This document shows positions 25,577-36,900 of a DNA stretch of 64,000 nt, in pieces. The position numbers and the translations under genes are program-made. The stretch lies in contig NZ_BCTR01000003.1 of assembly GCF_002091475.1 (NCBI RefSeq), forward strand, positions 1 to 64,000, in the 5' to 3' direction. The notes under the pieces were generated by a model. It did not search any database and was not told where the DNA came from. It saw only the letters and a list, made by a program, of their open reading frames with translations. Source of the DNA: Sphingomonas azotifigens NBRC 15497. GTDB lineage: Bacteria > Pseudomonadota > Alphaproteobacteria > Sphingomonadales > Sphingomonadaceae. How positions within the stretch are numbered: the stretch's first letter is position 1; each line of letters opens with the position of its first letter.

Positions 25577-26665
25577 GCGCTAGACGGCGTGGGGCCGGCG
25601 CTCGACGCGCTGCATGCCAAGCATCCGGAACTGCCGATAGGGCTCAGCGAATATGGTGCCGGCGGCGCGCTGACCCAGCATAGCGACAATCCGCTTGGCG
25701 GGCCGGCCGCCGCCTATGGCCGCCCGCAGCCGGAGGAATTTCAGAGCCTCGTCATTGAGGAGAATTGGAAGCAGATCCGCGCGCGCCCGTATCTGGCGGC
25801 GAGCTGGTTGTGGAACCTGTTCGATTTCGCCACGACGATGCGCAACGAGGGTGACGCGACCGACATCAACACCAAGGGCCTGGTCTCCTACGATCGCAAG
25901 ACGCGCAAGGACGCATTCTACTTCCTCAAGGCCAGTTGGACCGATACGCCGACGCTGCATCTGAACAGCCGGCGCTATGTCGATCGCGCCTATGCGGTGG
26001 CCGATGTGCGCGCCTATTCCAATGCCGATCGGGTTTCGTTGTCGGTCAACGGCAAGCCGGTGGGTGAGGTTTCCTGCCCCGATCGCATCTGCGCCTGGCC
26101 CGGCGTGGTGCTGGCGCCTGGGCCCAACCATGTCGTCGCCACCGCGACGATCGGCGGCAAGCAGATCAGCGATGCGGTCGACTGGAACGCGCCCGATCCG
26201 CGCAAGGGCGTGTTCATCGATGTTGGCGCCATTGCCGGCAGCGTAATGGGTGGCGACCGTTATGGCTCGGACAATTTCTTCCGCGGCGGCACCGCCAAGG
26301 TCCTGTCCAGCCGCAACCCGATGGCGCCGCCGCCCAAGGTGGAAGGCACCGACATGCCCGCGCTGTTCGGGAGCTACCGTGAGGGCCAGTTCAGCTACGA
26401 CGTGCCGCTCCCGGACGGGAGCTGGACGGTGACGATCGCCAGCTTCGAGCCGGAGGCGGCGAAGGGCGCCGGGCGCAGCTTTCAGGTGCTGGCAAATGGC
26501 CAGTCCGTAATCGAGCGGTTCGCGCCGATGGAAGCGGGTGGCGGCGCCAGGAAGGCAGTCTTGCGCAGCTTCGGGGCGCATAGCAGCGGGGGGCACTTGA
26601 TTCTGGAATTCAAGCCGGTTGGAGGGGACGCCGTCGTGGCAGGCATCAGCATCCGGCCGAGTTGA
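25577..26665 (+). pseudogene. Glycoside hydrolase family 2 (beta-galactosidase-like), 5'-truncated
   Basis: The open frame keeps about 360 residues of what should be a protein of 800-1,000. It starts in the TIM-barrel end (IGLSEYGAGG, with the Glu in the place of the GH2 nucleophile, and SWLWNLFDFATTMRNEGD). It continues through DINTKGLVSYDRKTRKDAFY and LNSRRYVDR into Ig-like and malectin-like C-terminal domains. The signal peptide, sugar-binding domain and acid/base region are gone, replaced by the IS481 fragment at about 25577. No ribosome site is present at the junction, so this is almost certainly a dead gene. Its presence implies an ancestral polysaccharide-use locus. Confidence 0.85.
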
Positions 26666-27004
26666 TGGGCGCAGCGGGCCTGATGGCGCCGGCGAGGTCC
26701 CTGATCGGCGTGTCGGCGGGCAGGTTCACGCGCATCCCGCCGCTGCAGGCATGTACGAGGCACAATAGGGCGCAAATGCTAATACCCTCAATGGTATAAA
26801 GTGCGAAATTTCGAAAAGTTTTCGCCGATTTAACCATGAGGCCGGCGGGGCGCCTAAAATGAGAGGAGCAGGGTTTTCGGGTCTCGCGGCGCCTCCCAGG
26901 CACCAACGCGATCATGGGACTGCCGCCGTCCAGTTGCGATCATGGGTTGCCAGCACGTGATCGTAGGCTTCGAGCTGGGAAAACGATCAAGAGCCGGGGT
27001 TCCG
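26666..27004. other. Gene-free stretch before the SapC gene
   Basis: About 340 bases without a convincing gene. The middle (26770-26840) is clearly more AT-rich than its surroundings, with CGAAATTTCG as a small palindrome. It is a likely promoter region for the SapC gene and perhaps the autotransporters behind it. Confidence 0.4.
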
Positions 27005-27784
27005 ATGACAAGTGCTACGAAGACCAAGAAGCAGCATGCCGAAGTGCAGGGTGCACAAGTGAATGGCGCAATGCCGCTTTACGTCGTACCCCAGGCCGTG
27101 CACAGCGTAACACATCGGGAAGTTTCGGTTCGCACGGGGGAGGGCACTTTCGCTTTTGCGGAAAAGACGCCGATCATCGAAGTGACCGTCGATGAGTTCG
27201 AACGCGCCGCCCTCGATTTTCCGATCGTCTTCGTCGGCGAAAGCCTCCAGCCCTTTGCCGTCATGGGCCTCGAAGCAGATCGCAATCAGTTCGTCAGCGC
27301 GGGGAGCTATCGTCCTGGGGCGTATGTTCCCGCCTATCTGCGTCGCTATCCGTTCGTCTTTGCACGCGACGAGGGCAGCGAGGCGCTGATCCTGTGCCTC
27401 GATCATGCGTCGGAGCGCGTCGGCAAGGCAGGCGATGCGGAGGCAATGCCGTTGTTCGACGGCGAGGAGCCGACCGCGCTCACCCGCCAGGCGATCCAGT
27501 TCTGCGAGAACTACGAGGCGGCGCGCGCGCGTACCTCCGTCCTCATCGGGCTGCTGCGCGAGCTTGATCTGCTCGAGGCGCGCCAGGCGACCCGCGAGGG
27601 GGCCGACGGCGAGGGGGCTACGCTGCTGCTCGAGTATCAGACGATCGATGCGGCCAAGCTCGATGCGCTCGATGCGGACGCTTTCCAGCGTCTCCGCTCA
27701 GCAGGTGCGCTGCCGGCGATCTATGCGCAGCTTGCCTCGCAGGCAAACTGGCAGGTGCTTGCCGTAACGCGCCCGACGGCGTGA
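27005..27784 (+). CDS. SapC family protein
   Basis: A 259-residue soluble protein with the SapC features: MPLYVVPQAVHSVTHREVSV near the start, FPIVFVGESLQPFAVMGL, and the basic/aromatic PAYLRRYPFVFARDEGSE. A helical C terminus follows. The family is named after a Campylobacter S-layer secretion gene; its biochemical role is not known, and it is often found beside outer-membrane transport genes in alphaproteobacteria. It lies 190 bases before the giant autotransporter on the same strand, so a role in its export or surface assembly is conceivable. Start ATG 27005 is chosen because the Lys-rich N terminus and family match follow it. Confidence 0.85.
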   Translation: MTSATKTKKQHAEVQGAQVNGAMPLYVVPQAVHSVTHREVSVRTGEGTFAFAEKTPIIEVTVDEFERAALDFPIVFVGESLQPFAVMGLEADRNQFVSAGSYRPGAYVPAYLRRYPFVFARDEGSEALILCLDHASERVGKAGDAEAMPLFDGEEPTALTRQAIQFCENYEAARARTSVLIGLLRELDLLEARQATREGADGEGATLLLEYQTIDAAKLDALDADAFQRLRSAGALPAIYAQLASQANWQVLAVTRPTA

Positions 27785-27912
27785 AGCACCATCAGGACTT
27801 TAACTTCGGCAGATCAACGCCTTAGTGATAAATTCGTCCTATAAAGCATTGAGAATTTGAAATTTCTGCTGCGCGCAATTAGTACGCAAACGAAACGATC
27901 CAGGCGTGCGTG

Positions 27913-27934
27913 GTCGTCCCCTTAGGGGGACGAC
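27913..27934 (+). promoter_or_regulatory. Perfect hairpin in the leader of the giant autotransporter gene
   Basis: GTCGTCCCC (27913-27921) and GGGGACGAC (27926-27934) form a nine-pair stem with a TTAG loop. A small GCCC/GGGC hairpin follows at 27939-27950. The CCCC side could also pair with the GGGGGA ribosome site at about 27965-27970. It may be an attenuator, a leader stabiliser or a translation switch; the sequence alone does not decide. If translation really began at the GTG at 27910 this would be coding. Confidence 0.4.
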
Positions 27935-27975
27935 TTGTGCCCTCATGGGCTGCGCGGCCGTTTTGGGGGAATAAC

Positions 27976-30900
27976 GTGGTAGCAATAGTTGGTGGGGCGT
28001 CCGAAGTCCGCTTCGGGCGTACGGCGGTCGTCAAGTCTTGGCGTTCGGGCACGTCGGTTGCCGCTGTTGCCGCCGCGCTCATGCTGGGTGGTTATGCGTC
28101 CATCCCGACCGCTGCCGCGCAGTCGACCCCGACGCCGTCTCCCACGCCGACGCCGACGCCGCCCCCGGCGATCGTGCTGCCGCCTGTCGGCTCCCAGGTG
28201 CTCAATCCGGCGACCGGCCTCTACGAGGTCGTCACGGAGGTGCAGGCGCCGATGATGGTGACGACGGATCAGAACAACGTCATCGTCGTCGCGAACCAGG
28301 TTGGCCAGACCTTCAGCGTCACCGACGACAGCGGCACGACCAATTATACCGTCACCGCCGTGACGCTCGACAGCAATGGCCATGCCACGGCCGTGGACCT
28401 GACCAATGCGGCGGACGGCAGCATCAGCAAGACCGACATCGTGACGTCCATCGCACCGGCGACGGACGCGACGAGCGCCGATCCGGTGAGCTTCCCCGCC
28501 GGCGGCACCGGCGAGCACCTGTATCGATACGTCTCCCGCGGCGGCAATGGCGGCAACGGCCATATCGGCGCGCTGTTCATCAAGGCCGGCAATGGCGGCG
28601 GCGGCGCCAATGGCGGCGCCGTCAACCAGACGCTCAGCACCGGCTATGGCGACATCGTCTCGCATAGCGCCAACACCGCCGGCGTGATCGTCCAGAGCAT
28701 CGGCGGCGATGGCGGCAAGGGTGGTAACGGCTATCTCGGCTCCCACGGCGGCCGCGGCGGCACTGCCGGCGTCGGCGGCAATGTCGACTTCATCAGCAAC
28801 GCCAAGGTCACCACCGACGGCGAAAAGAGCTACGGCATCCTCGTCACCAGCTCGAGCGGCAAGGGCGGCAATGGCGGCAGCGGGTTCCTGTCGAGCGGCG
28901 GCAGCGGCGGGGGTTCGCCCGGCCGCGGCGGCAACGCGACGGCTACCAACAACGGCCAGGTCGCAACCGCGGGCGACGGCTCGGTCGGCATCTACGCACA
29001 GAGCCTGGGTGGCTCCGCCGGCAATGGCGGTGGCAGCCTGGGCATCGTCGCATCGGCGGGCGGCGGCAGCTTCGGCGGCATCGGCGGCGACGCGCAGGTC
29101 AACCAGAACGGCACCGTCCAGACTGGCGGCGTCGGCTCGCACGGCGTCTATGCCCAGTCGATCGGCGGCTCCGGCGGCGATGGCGGCGGCGGCGGCGGCC
29201 TGTTCGCCAGCGGCAGCAATGGCGGCGCGGGCGGCGCCGGCGGCACGGCGATCATCACCGCCGGCAGCAGTTCCTCGACCTGGACCCAGGGCAATTTCGC
29301 GCATGGCCTGTTCGCGCAGTCGGTAGGCGGCGGCGGCGGCAATGGCGGTGTCACCGCCGGCGCCATCTCCCTCGGCAGCACCGGCAGCCAGGGCAGCAAC
29401 GCCGGCGCGGTGCGCATCACCGCCGCGGACGGAGCCTATATCCAGACCGACGGCCTGGGATCCTATGGGATCATGGCGCAGTCGATCGGCGGCGGCGGCG
29501 GTAGCGCCGGCGTCACGGCCGGTCTTGCCAGCCTTGGCGGCGGCGGCGCCGGCGGCGGCGACGGCGGCAGCGTGACGGTGAACACCGGCGCGACGATCGT
29601 GACCAACGGCATCGACGGCAAGGGCATCTTCGCCCAGTCGGTCGGCGGCGGCGGCGGATCTGCCTCGGGCACCGGCGGCCTCGTTTCGCTCGGCGGCTCC
29701 GGCGCGGGCGGCGGCGATGGCGGCAGCGTCAGCGTGACGCAGTCGGCAGCCGGATCGATCACCACCAACAGCGACTGGGCGGACGCGGTCTTCGCCCAGT
29801 CGGTCGGCGGCGGCGGCGGCAACGGATCGGGCGCAGCCGGCCTCGCGGCACTGGGCGGCAGCGGCGGCAGCGGCGGACGCGGCGGCGTCGTCTCGGTTTC
29901 CAACGCAGGCGAACTGCGCACCCGCGGCAACGACGCGCGCGGCATCTTCGCCCAGTCGGTCGGCGGCGGCGGCGGCAATGGCGGTAGCGGCGGCGGCATC
30001 GTCGGCATCGGCGGCAGCGGCGCGGGCACCAGCCCGGGCGGCACGGTGGTGGTCGACAATTCCGGCGCGATCTTCACGCGCGGCATCAATTCGACGGGTA
30101 TCGTCGCGCAGTCGATCGGCGGCGGCGGCGGCAATGGCGGCACCTCGTCCGGCCTGATTTCGATCGGCGGCGGCGGCGGCGGCGGCGGTGCAGGCGGCGC
30201 GGTGAGCGTTGCCAACAGCGGCACGATCACCACCAGCGGCAAGAACGCGCTCGGCATCATCGCCCAGTCGGTGGGCGGCGGCGGCGGCAATGGCGGCACC
30301 AGCGGCGGCGTGCTCGCGATCGGTGGCTCGGGCGGCGACGGTGGTGTCGGCGGTCGGGTTACCGTCAACCAGACCGGTCTGGTCTCGACCTCCGGCGACG
30401 ATGCCATCGGCATTTTCGCGCAGTCGATCGGCGGCGGCGGCGGCAATGGCGGCGGCGCGGTTTCGGCCGGCGCCTTCGTCAGTGCCGCCTTTGGTGGCTC
30501 GGGCGGCGGCGGCGGCGCTGCGGGCGCGGTGTGCGTCAACGCCGATTCCAGCTGCTCGGTCGCCTCGTCGAGTGCGGGTGCAGCCTATATCCAGACCTAT
30601 GGCGATCGCTCGACCGGCCTGTTCGCGCAGTCGATCGGCGGCGGTGGCGGCAATGGCGGCTTTGCGATCTCGTCGTCGGTAGGCATCGGCGCATCGGCAG
30701 CGATGTCGTTCGGCGGTTCCGGTGGCGCGGGCGGCAGCGCCGAGAAGGTGGTGATCGGCCTGCAGGGCTCCATCGCGACCGCGGGCAAGCTCTCCAACGG
30801 CATCTTCGCCAGCTCGGTCGGCGGCGGCGGCGGCAATGGCGGCTTCTCGGTCGCGGCCAATGCCTCGCTCGGCGGCTCGATGTCGATGAGCTATGGCGGC

Positions 30901-33900
30901 GCCGGCGGCGTCGGCGGCGCGGGCAATCTGGTGACGGTCAACAGCTCGACCGACATCACCACCGGCGACGACCAGTCGCGCGGCATCTTCGCCCAGTCGA
31001 TCGGCGGCGGCGGCGGTAACGGCGGCTTTGCCGCCAGCGCCGGCCTGGGCGGCCTGGGCGGGGTGACCAGCACCTTCGGCGGCGCCGGCGGCGCCGGTTC
31101 GGACGGCGCGGCGGTCAATGTTGCCTCGGTGGGCACCATCGCCACCAAGGGCACCCAGTCCGACGCGATCTTCGCCGAGAGCATCGGCGGGGGCGGCGGC
31201 AATGGCGGCTTCGCGGTCGGCCTGGCCGGTGGCGGGGTCGCGGGCGCAGCCTTCACCTTCGGCGGCGGCGGCGGCAATGGCGGTCGCGCCGGCGTGGTCA
31301 CGGTCTCCTCGCAGGGCGCGCTGTCGACCGACGGCCTCGACGCCAAGGGCATCTTCGCCCAGTCGGTGGGCGGCGGCGGCGGCAATGGCGGCTTCGCGGT
31401 TTCGGCCGCGGGCGGCGGTGCCGGCGGCATTTCGGCGGCGTTCGGCGGCAGCGGTGCCAATGGCGGCAGCGGCGCGGCGGTCAATGTCACCAACAATGGC
31501 GGCATCCACACCAATGGCAGCCTGTCCTACGGGATCCTCGCCCAGTCGGTGGGCGGCGGCGGCGGCAATGGCGGCTTTGCGGCCAGCCTTGCCGGCGGGG
31601 GAATCGGCGCGGCGGCGCTCTCGATGGGCGGCAGCGGCGCCAATGGCGGCCGCGGCGATGCGGTGCGGGTCGATTCGACCGGGAGCATCGCGACCAACGG
31701 CGTTTCGGCGGCGGGCATCCTTGCCCAGTCGGTGGGCGGCGGCGGCGGCAATGGCGGCATGGCGCTTTCGGCCAGCGGCGGCTGGGCCGGCGGCGTCTCG
31801 CTCGCGTTCGGCGGCGGCGGCGGCAATGGCGGCTCGGCGAGCGGCGTGACGCTCAACAGCCATGGCGACGTGACGACCAACGGCGCCAGCTCGCAGGGCC
31901 TGTTCGCCCAGTCGCTGGGCGGCGGCGGCGGCAATGGCGGCGGCACGATCACTGCAGCGGGCGGCCAGGGCGGCGGCGCAGCGCTGAGCTTTGGCGGTTC
32001 GGGCGGCAATGGCGGCGCGGCCGGCGCGGTTGCGCTGGGATCGACCGGCAACATCACGACCAACGGTGCCAATGCCGATGCGATCTTCGCGCAGTCGCTG
32101 GGCGGCGGCGGCGGCAATGGCGGCTTCGCCATCGCGGTCGCCGGGGGCCAGTTCGGCGCGCTCAGCGCTTCGATGGGCGGCAAGGGCGGCGCGGGCGGCA
32201 CCGCCTCCGACGTCGGCGTCCAGTCGGCCGGCAACCTCACTGCGGCAGGCGATTTCGCAACGGGCGCGCGCGCCCAGTCGATCGGCGGCGGCGGCGGCAA
32301 TGGCGGCTTCGCGATCAGCGCCTCGGGCGCGCAGTTCGGCGCGGTCTCGCTCAGCTTCGGCGGTGCGGGCGGCAGCGGCGGTACGGCGGGCAACGTCACG
32401 CTCGCTTCGGCTGGTACGGTGCAGACCAGCGGCAGCAACGCGCAGGGTCTGTTCGCCCAGTCGGTCGGCGGCGGCGGCGGCAATGGCGGCTTCTCGGTCA
32501 GCGCCTCGGGCGCGCAATATGGCGCGGCGGCGCTCAGCTTCGGCGGGTCGGCCGGCAACGGCGCGCGGGCGGGCAATGCCAGCCTGACCAACAATGGCGG
32601 AATCCTCACCCAGGGCGATTTCAGCGCCGGTGCGCAGGTCCAGTCGATCGGCGGCGGCGGCGGTAACGGCGGCTGGTCGGCAAGCGCGGCCGGCGGCCAA
32701 TATGGCGCGGTCGGCCTCGCCTTTGGCGGCGCGGGCGGCGGCGGCGGCGCGGCGGGCAATGTCAGCCTCGCCTCGATCGGCCCGATTGGCACGATGGGCG
32801 CGCAGTCGAACGGCCTGTTCGCGCAGTCGATCGGCGGCGGCGGCGGCAATGGCGGCTTCGCGGCGAGCGCGGCCGGTGCGCAATATGGCGCGGCCTCGCT
32901 CTCCTTCGGCGGCGGCGCCGGCAGCGGCAGCGACGCGGGCAGCGTCACCCTCACCAACAGCGGCGCGATCCAGACGCTGGGCGCGCTCTCCAACGGCATT
33001 CTCGCCCAGTCGCTCGGCGGCGGTGGCGGTAACGGCGGCTTCTCGGTCGCGATCTCCGGCGCGCAATATGCGGCGCCGGCGCTCGCATTGGGCGGTGCCG
33101 GCGGCAATGGCGGCAAGGGCAGCGCGGTCTCGGTCGACTCGACCGGCGCGATCCAGACCGCGGGCGCCATGGCCTATGGCATCCTCGCCCAGTCCCTGGG
33201 CGGCGGCGGCGGCAATGGCGGCTTCGCGATTTCCGGCTCGCTGACCGCGAGCGGCAACGGCCTGTCGGCCGCGATCGCGGTCGGCGGCCAGGGCGGCCTC
33301 GGCGCGACCGCGGGCAATGTCCATCTCGGCAGCACCGGCGACATCGCGACCAGCGGTGCCTCGGCGGTCGGCCTGTTCGCCCAGTCGGTGGGCGGCGGCG
33401 GCGGCAATGGCGGCTTTGCCGGTGCGCTTTCGGCGTCGCAAGGCAATGCGGTGGGCGTCGGCATCGGCGGCTCGGGCGGCAGCGGCAACGCCGCCGGCAA
33501 CGTCCAGCTCGCCTCGATCGGCAATGTCTCCACGCTCGGCGACAATGCGGCCGGCATCCAGGCCCAGTCGATCGGCGGCGGCGGCGGCAATGGCGGCTTC
33601 AGCCTGACGCTCAGCGCGACCATGAAGGGCCAGTCGATCGGCCGCAACGCCGGGGGCACCGGCGGCAGCGGCGGCGTGGCCGGCACGGTCGACCTCGCCA
33701 GCACCGGCACGGTGCAGACCAGCGGCAACCTCTCCAACGGCATCTTCGCCCAGTCGGTGGGCGGCGGCGGCGGCTCGGGCGGCTTCTCGGTTTCGCTCGG
33801 CGTGTCGATGAAGGGCAGCGCCGATACCCAGGGCATCGGCGGCAATGGCGGCAGCGGCAACGATGCCGCGGCCGTGACCGTGCGGGCCGATACCGGGGCG

Positions 33901-36900
33901 ACTCCGGCAATCGTCGGCTATTCGGTGGTGACGCGCGGCGTAGGTGCCAACGGCATCTTCGCCCAGTCGGTGGGCGGCGGCGGCGGCTCGGGCGGCTTCG
34001 CGGTGGGCGGCGCCTTCTCGGCCGATGACGATGCGACCTCCAACCAGGTCGGCGGCGGCGGCGGCGCGGCGGGCAATGCCTCGACCGTGAGCGTCACCAA
34101 CACCGGTCAGATCGCGACGATGGGCGCGACGGCCAACGGCATCTTCGCCCAGTCCGTGGGCGGCGGCGGCGGCAATGGCGGCTTTGCCGTCGGCGCGGCG
34201 GTGTCGATCAAGAAGAATGCGAGCTCGTCGGTGGGCGGCGGCGCCGGTGGTGCGGCGGGTCAGGCCGATGCGGTGCAGGTTGATACGACCGGCCTGATCA
34301 CCACGCTGGGCGATGCCGCCAATGGCGTGCTCGCCCAGTCGGTGGGCGGCGGCGGCGGCTCGGGCGGCTTCACCGTGAGCGCGTCGTTCAGCTCCGAAGG
34401 CGATGCGGCGAGCGACAGCGTCGGCGGTGCCGGCGGTTCGGGCGGCAATGCGGGCAGCGTCACCGTTACCGCGCGCAACGGCATCACCACCAAGGGCAAG
34501 AATGCCAACGGCGTGTTTGCCCAGTCGGTCGGCGGCGGCGGCGGCTCGGGCGGCTTCGCGGTCGGCGCGGGCTTCTCGCTCAAGGGCAATTCGGAATCCA
34601 AGGTGGGCGGCGGCGCCGGCTCGCTCGGCGGCGTGGCCGGCGATGTGCATGTCACCACCAGCGGCGCGATCTCCACCGACGGCGCGACGGCGAACGGCAT
34701 CTTCGCCCAGTCGATCGGCGGCGGCGGCGGCAATGGCGGCTTTGCCGTGGGCCTCGGCTTCTCGAGCCAGGGCGACACTACATCCTCCTCGGTCGGCGGT
34801 GCGGGCGGCGGCGGCTCGATCGCGGGCGCGGTGCGCGTCGACGCGGCGAGCGACATCCACACCCGCGGCGCGGCGGCGAACGGCGTGCTGGCGCAGTCGA
34901 TCGGCGGCGGCGGCGGCACCGGCGGGTTCAGCGCCGGCGCGGGCATCTCGCTGGAAGGCAAGGCGGAATCCTCGGTCGGCGGCGGCGGTGGCGGCACCGG
35001 TTCGGATGCCGGCAATGTCGCGGTGCGCGGCGCCGGGCTGATCCTCACCGAGGGCGCGGACGCGAACGGCGTGTTCGCCCAGTCGGTGGGCGGCGGTGGC
35101 GGCAGCGGCGGCTTCTCGGTCGGCGCGGCCTTCTCGACCAAGAATGAATCCGCGAGCGACAGCGTCGGCGGCAATGGTGGCGGCGCTGGCAATGCGGGCA
35201 CCGTGCTGGTCGATCGCAGCGGCGCTATCGGCACCAGCGGCGCGAATGCGGCGGGCATCCTCGCCCAGTCGATCGGCGGCGGCGGCGGCAAGGGCGGCTT
35301 TGCGGTCGGCTTCGGCGCGTCGCTCGAAGGTGACACCAAGTCGTCGGTCGGCGGCGGCGGCGGCGGCACGGCCGGCAACGGTGCGAGCGTGACGGTTGCC
35401 CAGGCCGGCACGATCGTCACCGGCGGCGACGATGCGGCGGGCGTGTTCGCCCAGTCGGTCGGCGGCGGCGGCGGTTCGGGCGGCTTCTCGGTCGGTGCGG
35501 GCTTCAGTTCCAAGGGCGGCGCGGCGTCGAGCAGCGTCGGCGGTGCGGGTGCGGGCGGCGGCGATGCCGGCGACGTCTCCGTAACGGTCAATGGCGATAT
35601 CGGCACCAGCGGGCGCCTGTCGCACGGCATCTTCGCCCAGTCGGTGGGCGGCGGCGGCGGCAATGGCGGCTTCTCGGTCGGCGCGGGCTTCAGCCTCGAG
35701 GGCGATTCCAGCTCCTCGGTCGGCGGCGGCGCGGGCGGCGGCGGCGGCAATGCCGGCGCGGTCGAGGTAGCCGGCAACGGCGTGATCGTCACCAAGGGCA
35801 GCTCGGCCAACGGCGTGTTTGCCCAGTCGGTCGGCGGGGGCGGTGGTTCGGGCGGCTTCGCGGTCGGCGCGGACTTCTCTTCCAAGGGATCGGCGGCGAA
35901 CGAGACGACCGGCGGCAGCGGCGGCGCCGGTGGGCGCGGCAGCACCGTCACGATCGATCGCAGCGGCGGCATTTCGACGCTGGGCGACAGCGCCAACGGT
36001 ATCTTCGCCCAGTCGGTGGGCGGCGGCGGCGGCAAGGGCGGCTTCGCGGTCGGCCTGGGCTTCAGCCTCGAAAGCGACGCCGAATCGAAGGTCGGCGGCG
36101 GCGGCGGCGGTGCCGGCAACACTGCGGCGGCCGTTTCGGTCACGCAGAACGGCGCGATCCTCACCAATGGCGTCAGCGCCAACGGCATTTTCGCCCAGTC
36201 GGTGGGCGGCGGCGGCGGCTCGGGCGGCTTCTCGGTCGGCGCAGCTTTCTCGTCCAAGGGCGCCGCCTCCAGCAGCAGCGTCGGCGGTGAGGGCGGCCAG
36301 GGCGGCACTTCGGGCGACGTGACCGTCGTCCAGACCGGTGATATCGCGACGGTGGGCGTGCTCGCCAACGCGATCCTCGCCCAGTCGATAGGCGGCGGCG
36401 GTGGTTCGGGCGGCTTTGCCGTGGGCCTCGGCGCGTCGATCAGCGGCGCCGCGGACTCAACGGTCGGCGGCGGTGGTGGCGGCACCGGCGGCGATTCCGG
36501 CGCGGTGAGCGTCACCGCGAACGGTGTGTTCACCACCAAGGGCTTCAACGCAGCCGGCATCTTTGCCCAGTCAGTGGGTGGCGGCGGTGGCGTCGGCGGC
36601 TTCGCCGTGGGTGCGGGCCTCTCGTCGGACGGCGGTGCGGCGAGCGCGAGCGTCGGCGGTGCCGGCGGCGCGGGTGGCAGCGCCTCCAGCGTCACGATCG
36701 GACACACGGGCGGCATCCGCACCGAAGGCGTGCAGGCCAACGGCATCTTCGCCCAGTCGGTGGGCGGCGGTGGCGGCGTGGGCGGCTTCGCGGTCGGCGC
36801 GGGTGCGTCGCTCAAGGCCGATGCCAAATCGAGCGTCGGCGGCGGCGCCGGCGGTGCGGCGGGCAGCGCTTCGGATGTGACCGTTACCCAGAAGGGCGTG

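Noticed and set aside
27943..35625. A stop-free minus-strand frame of about 2,560 codons opposite the giant gene
   Set aside because: Its translation is a low-complexity Ala/Arg/Asp mirror of the Gly-rich repeats. GGC/GCC-rich DNA lacks stop codons in several frames, so this is a by-product of composition.
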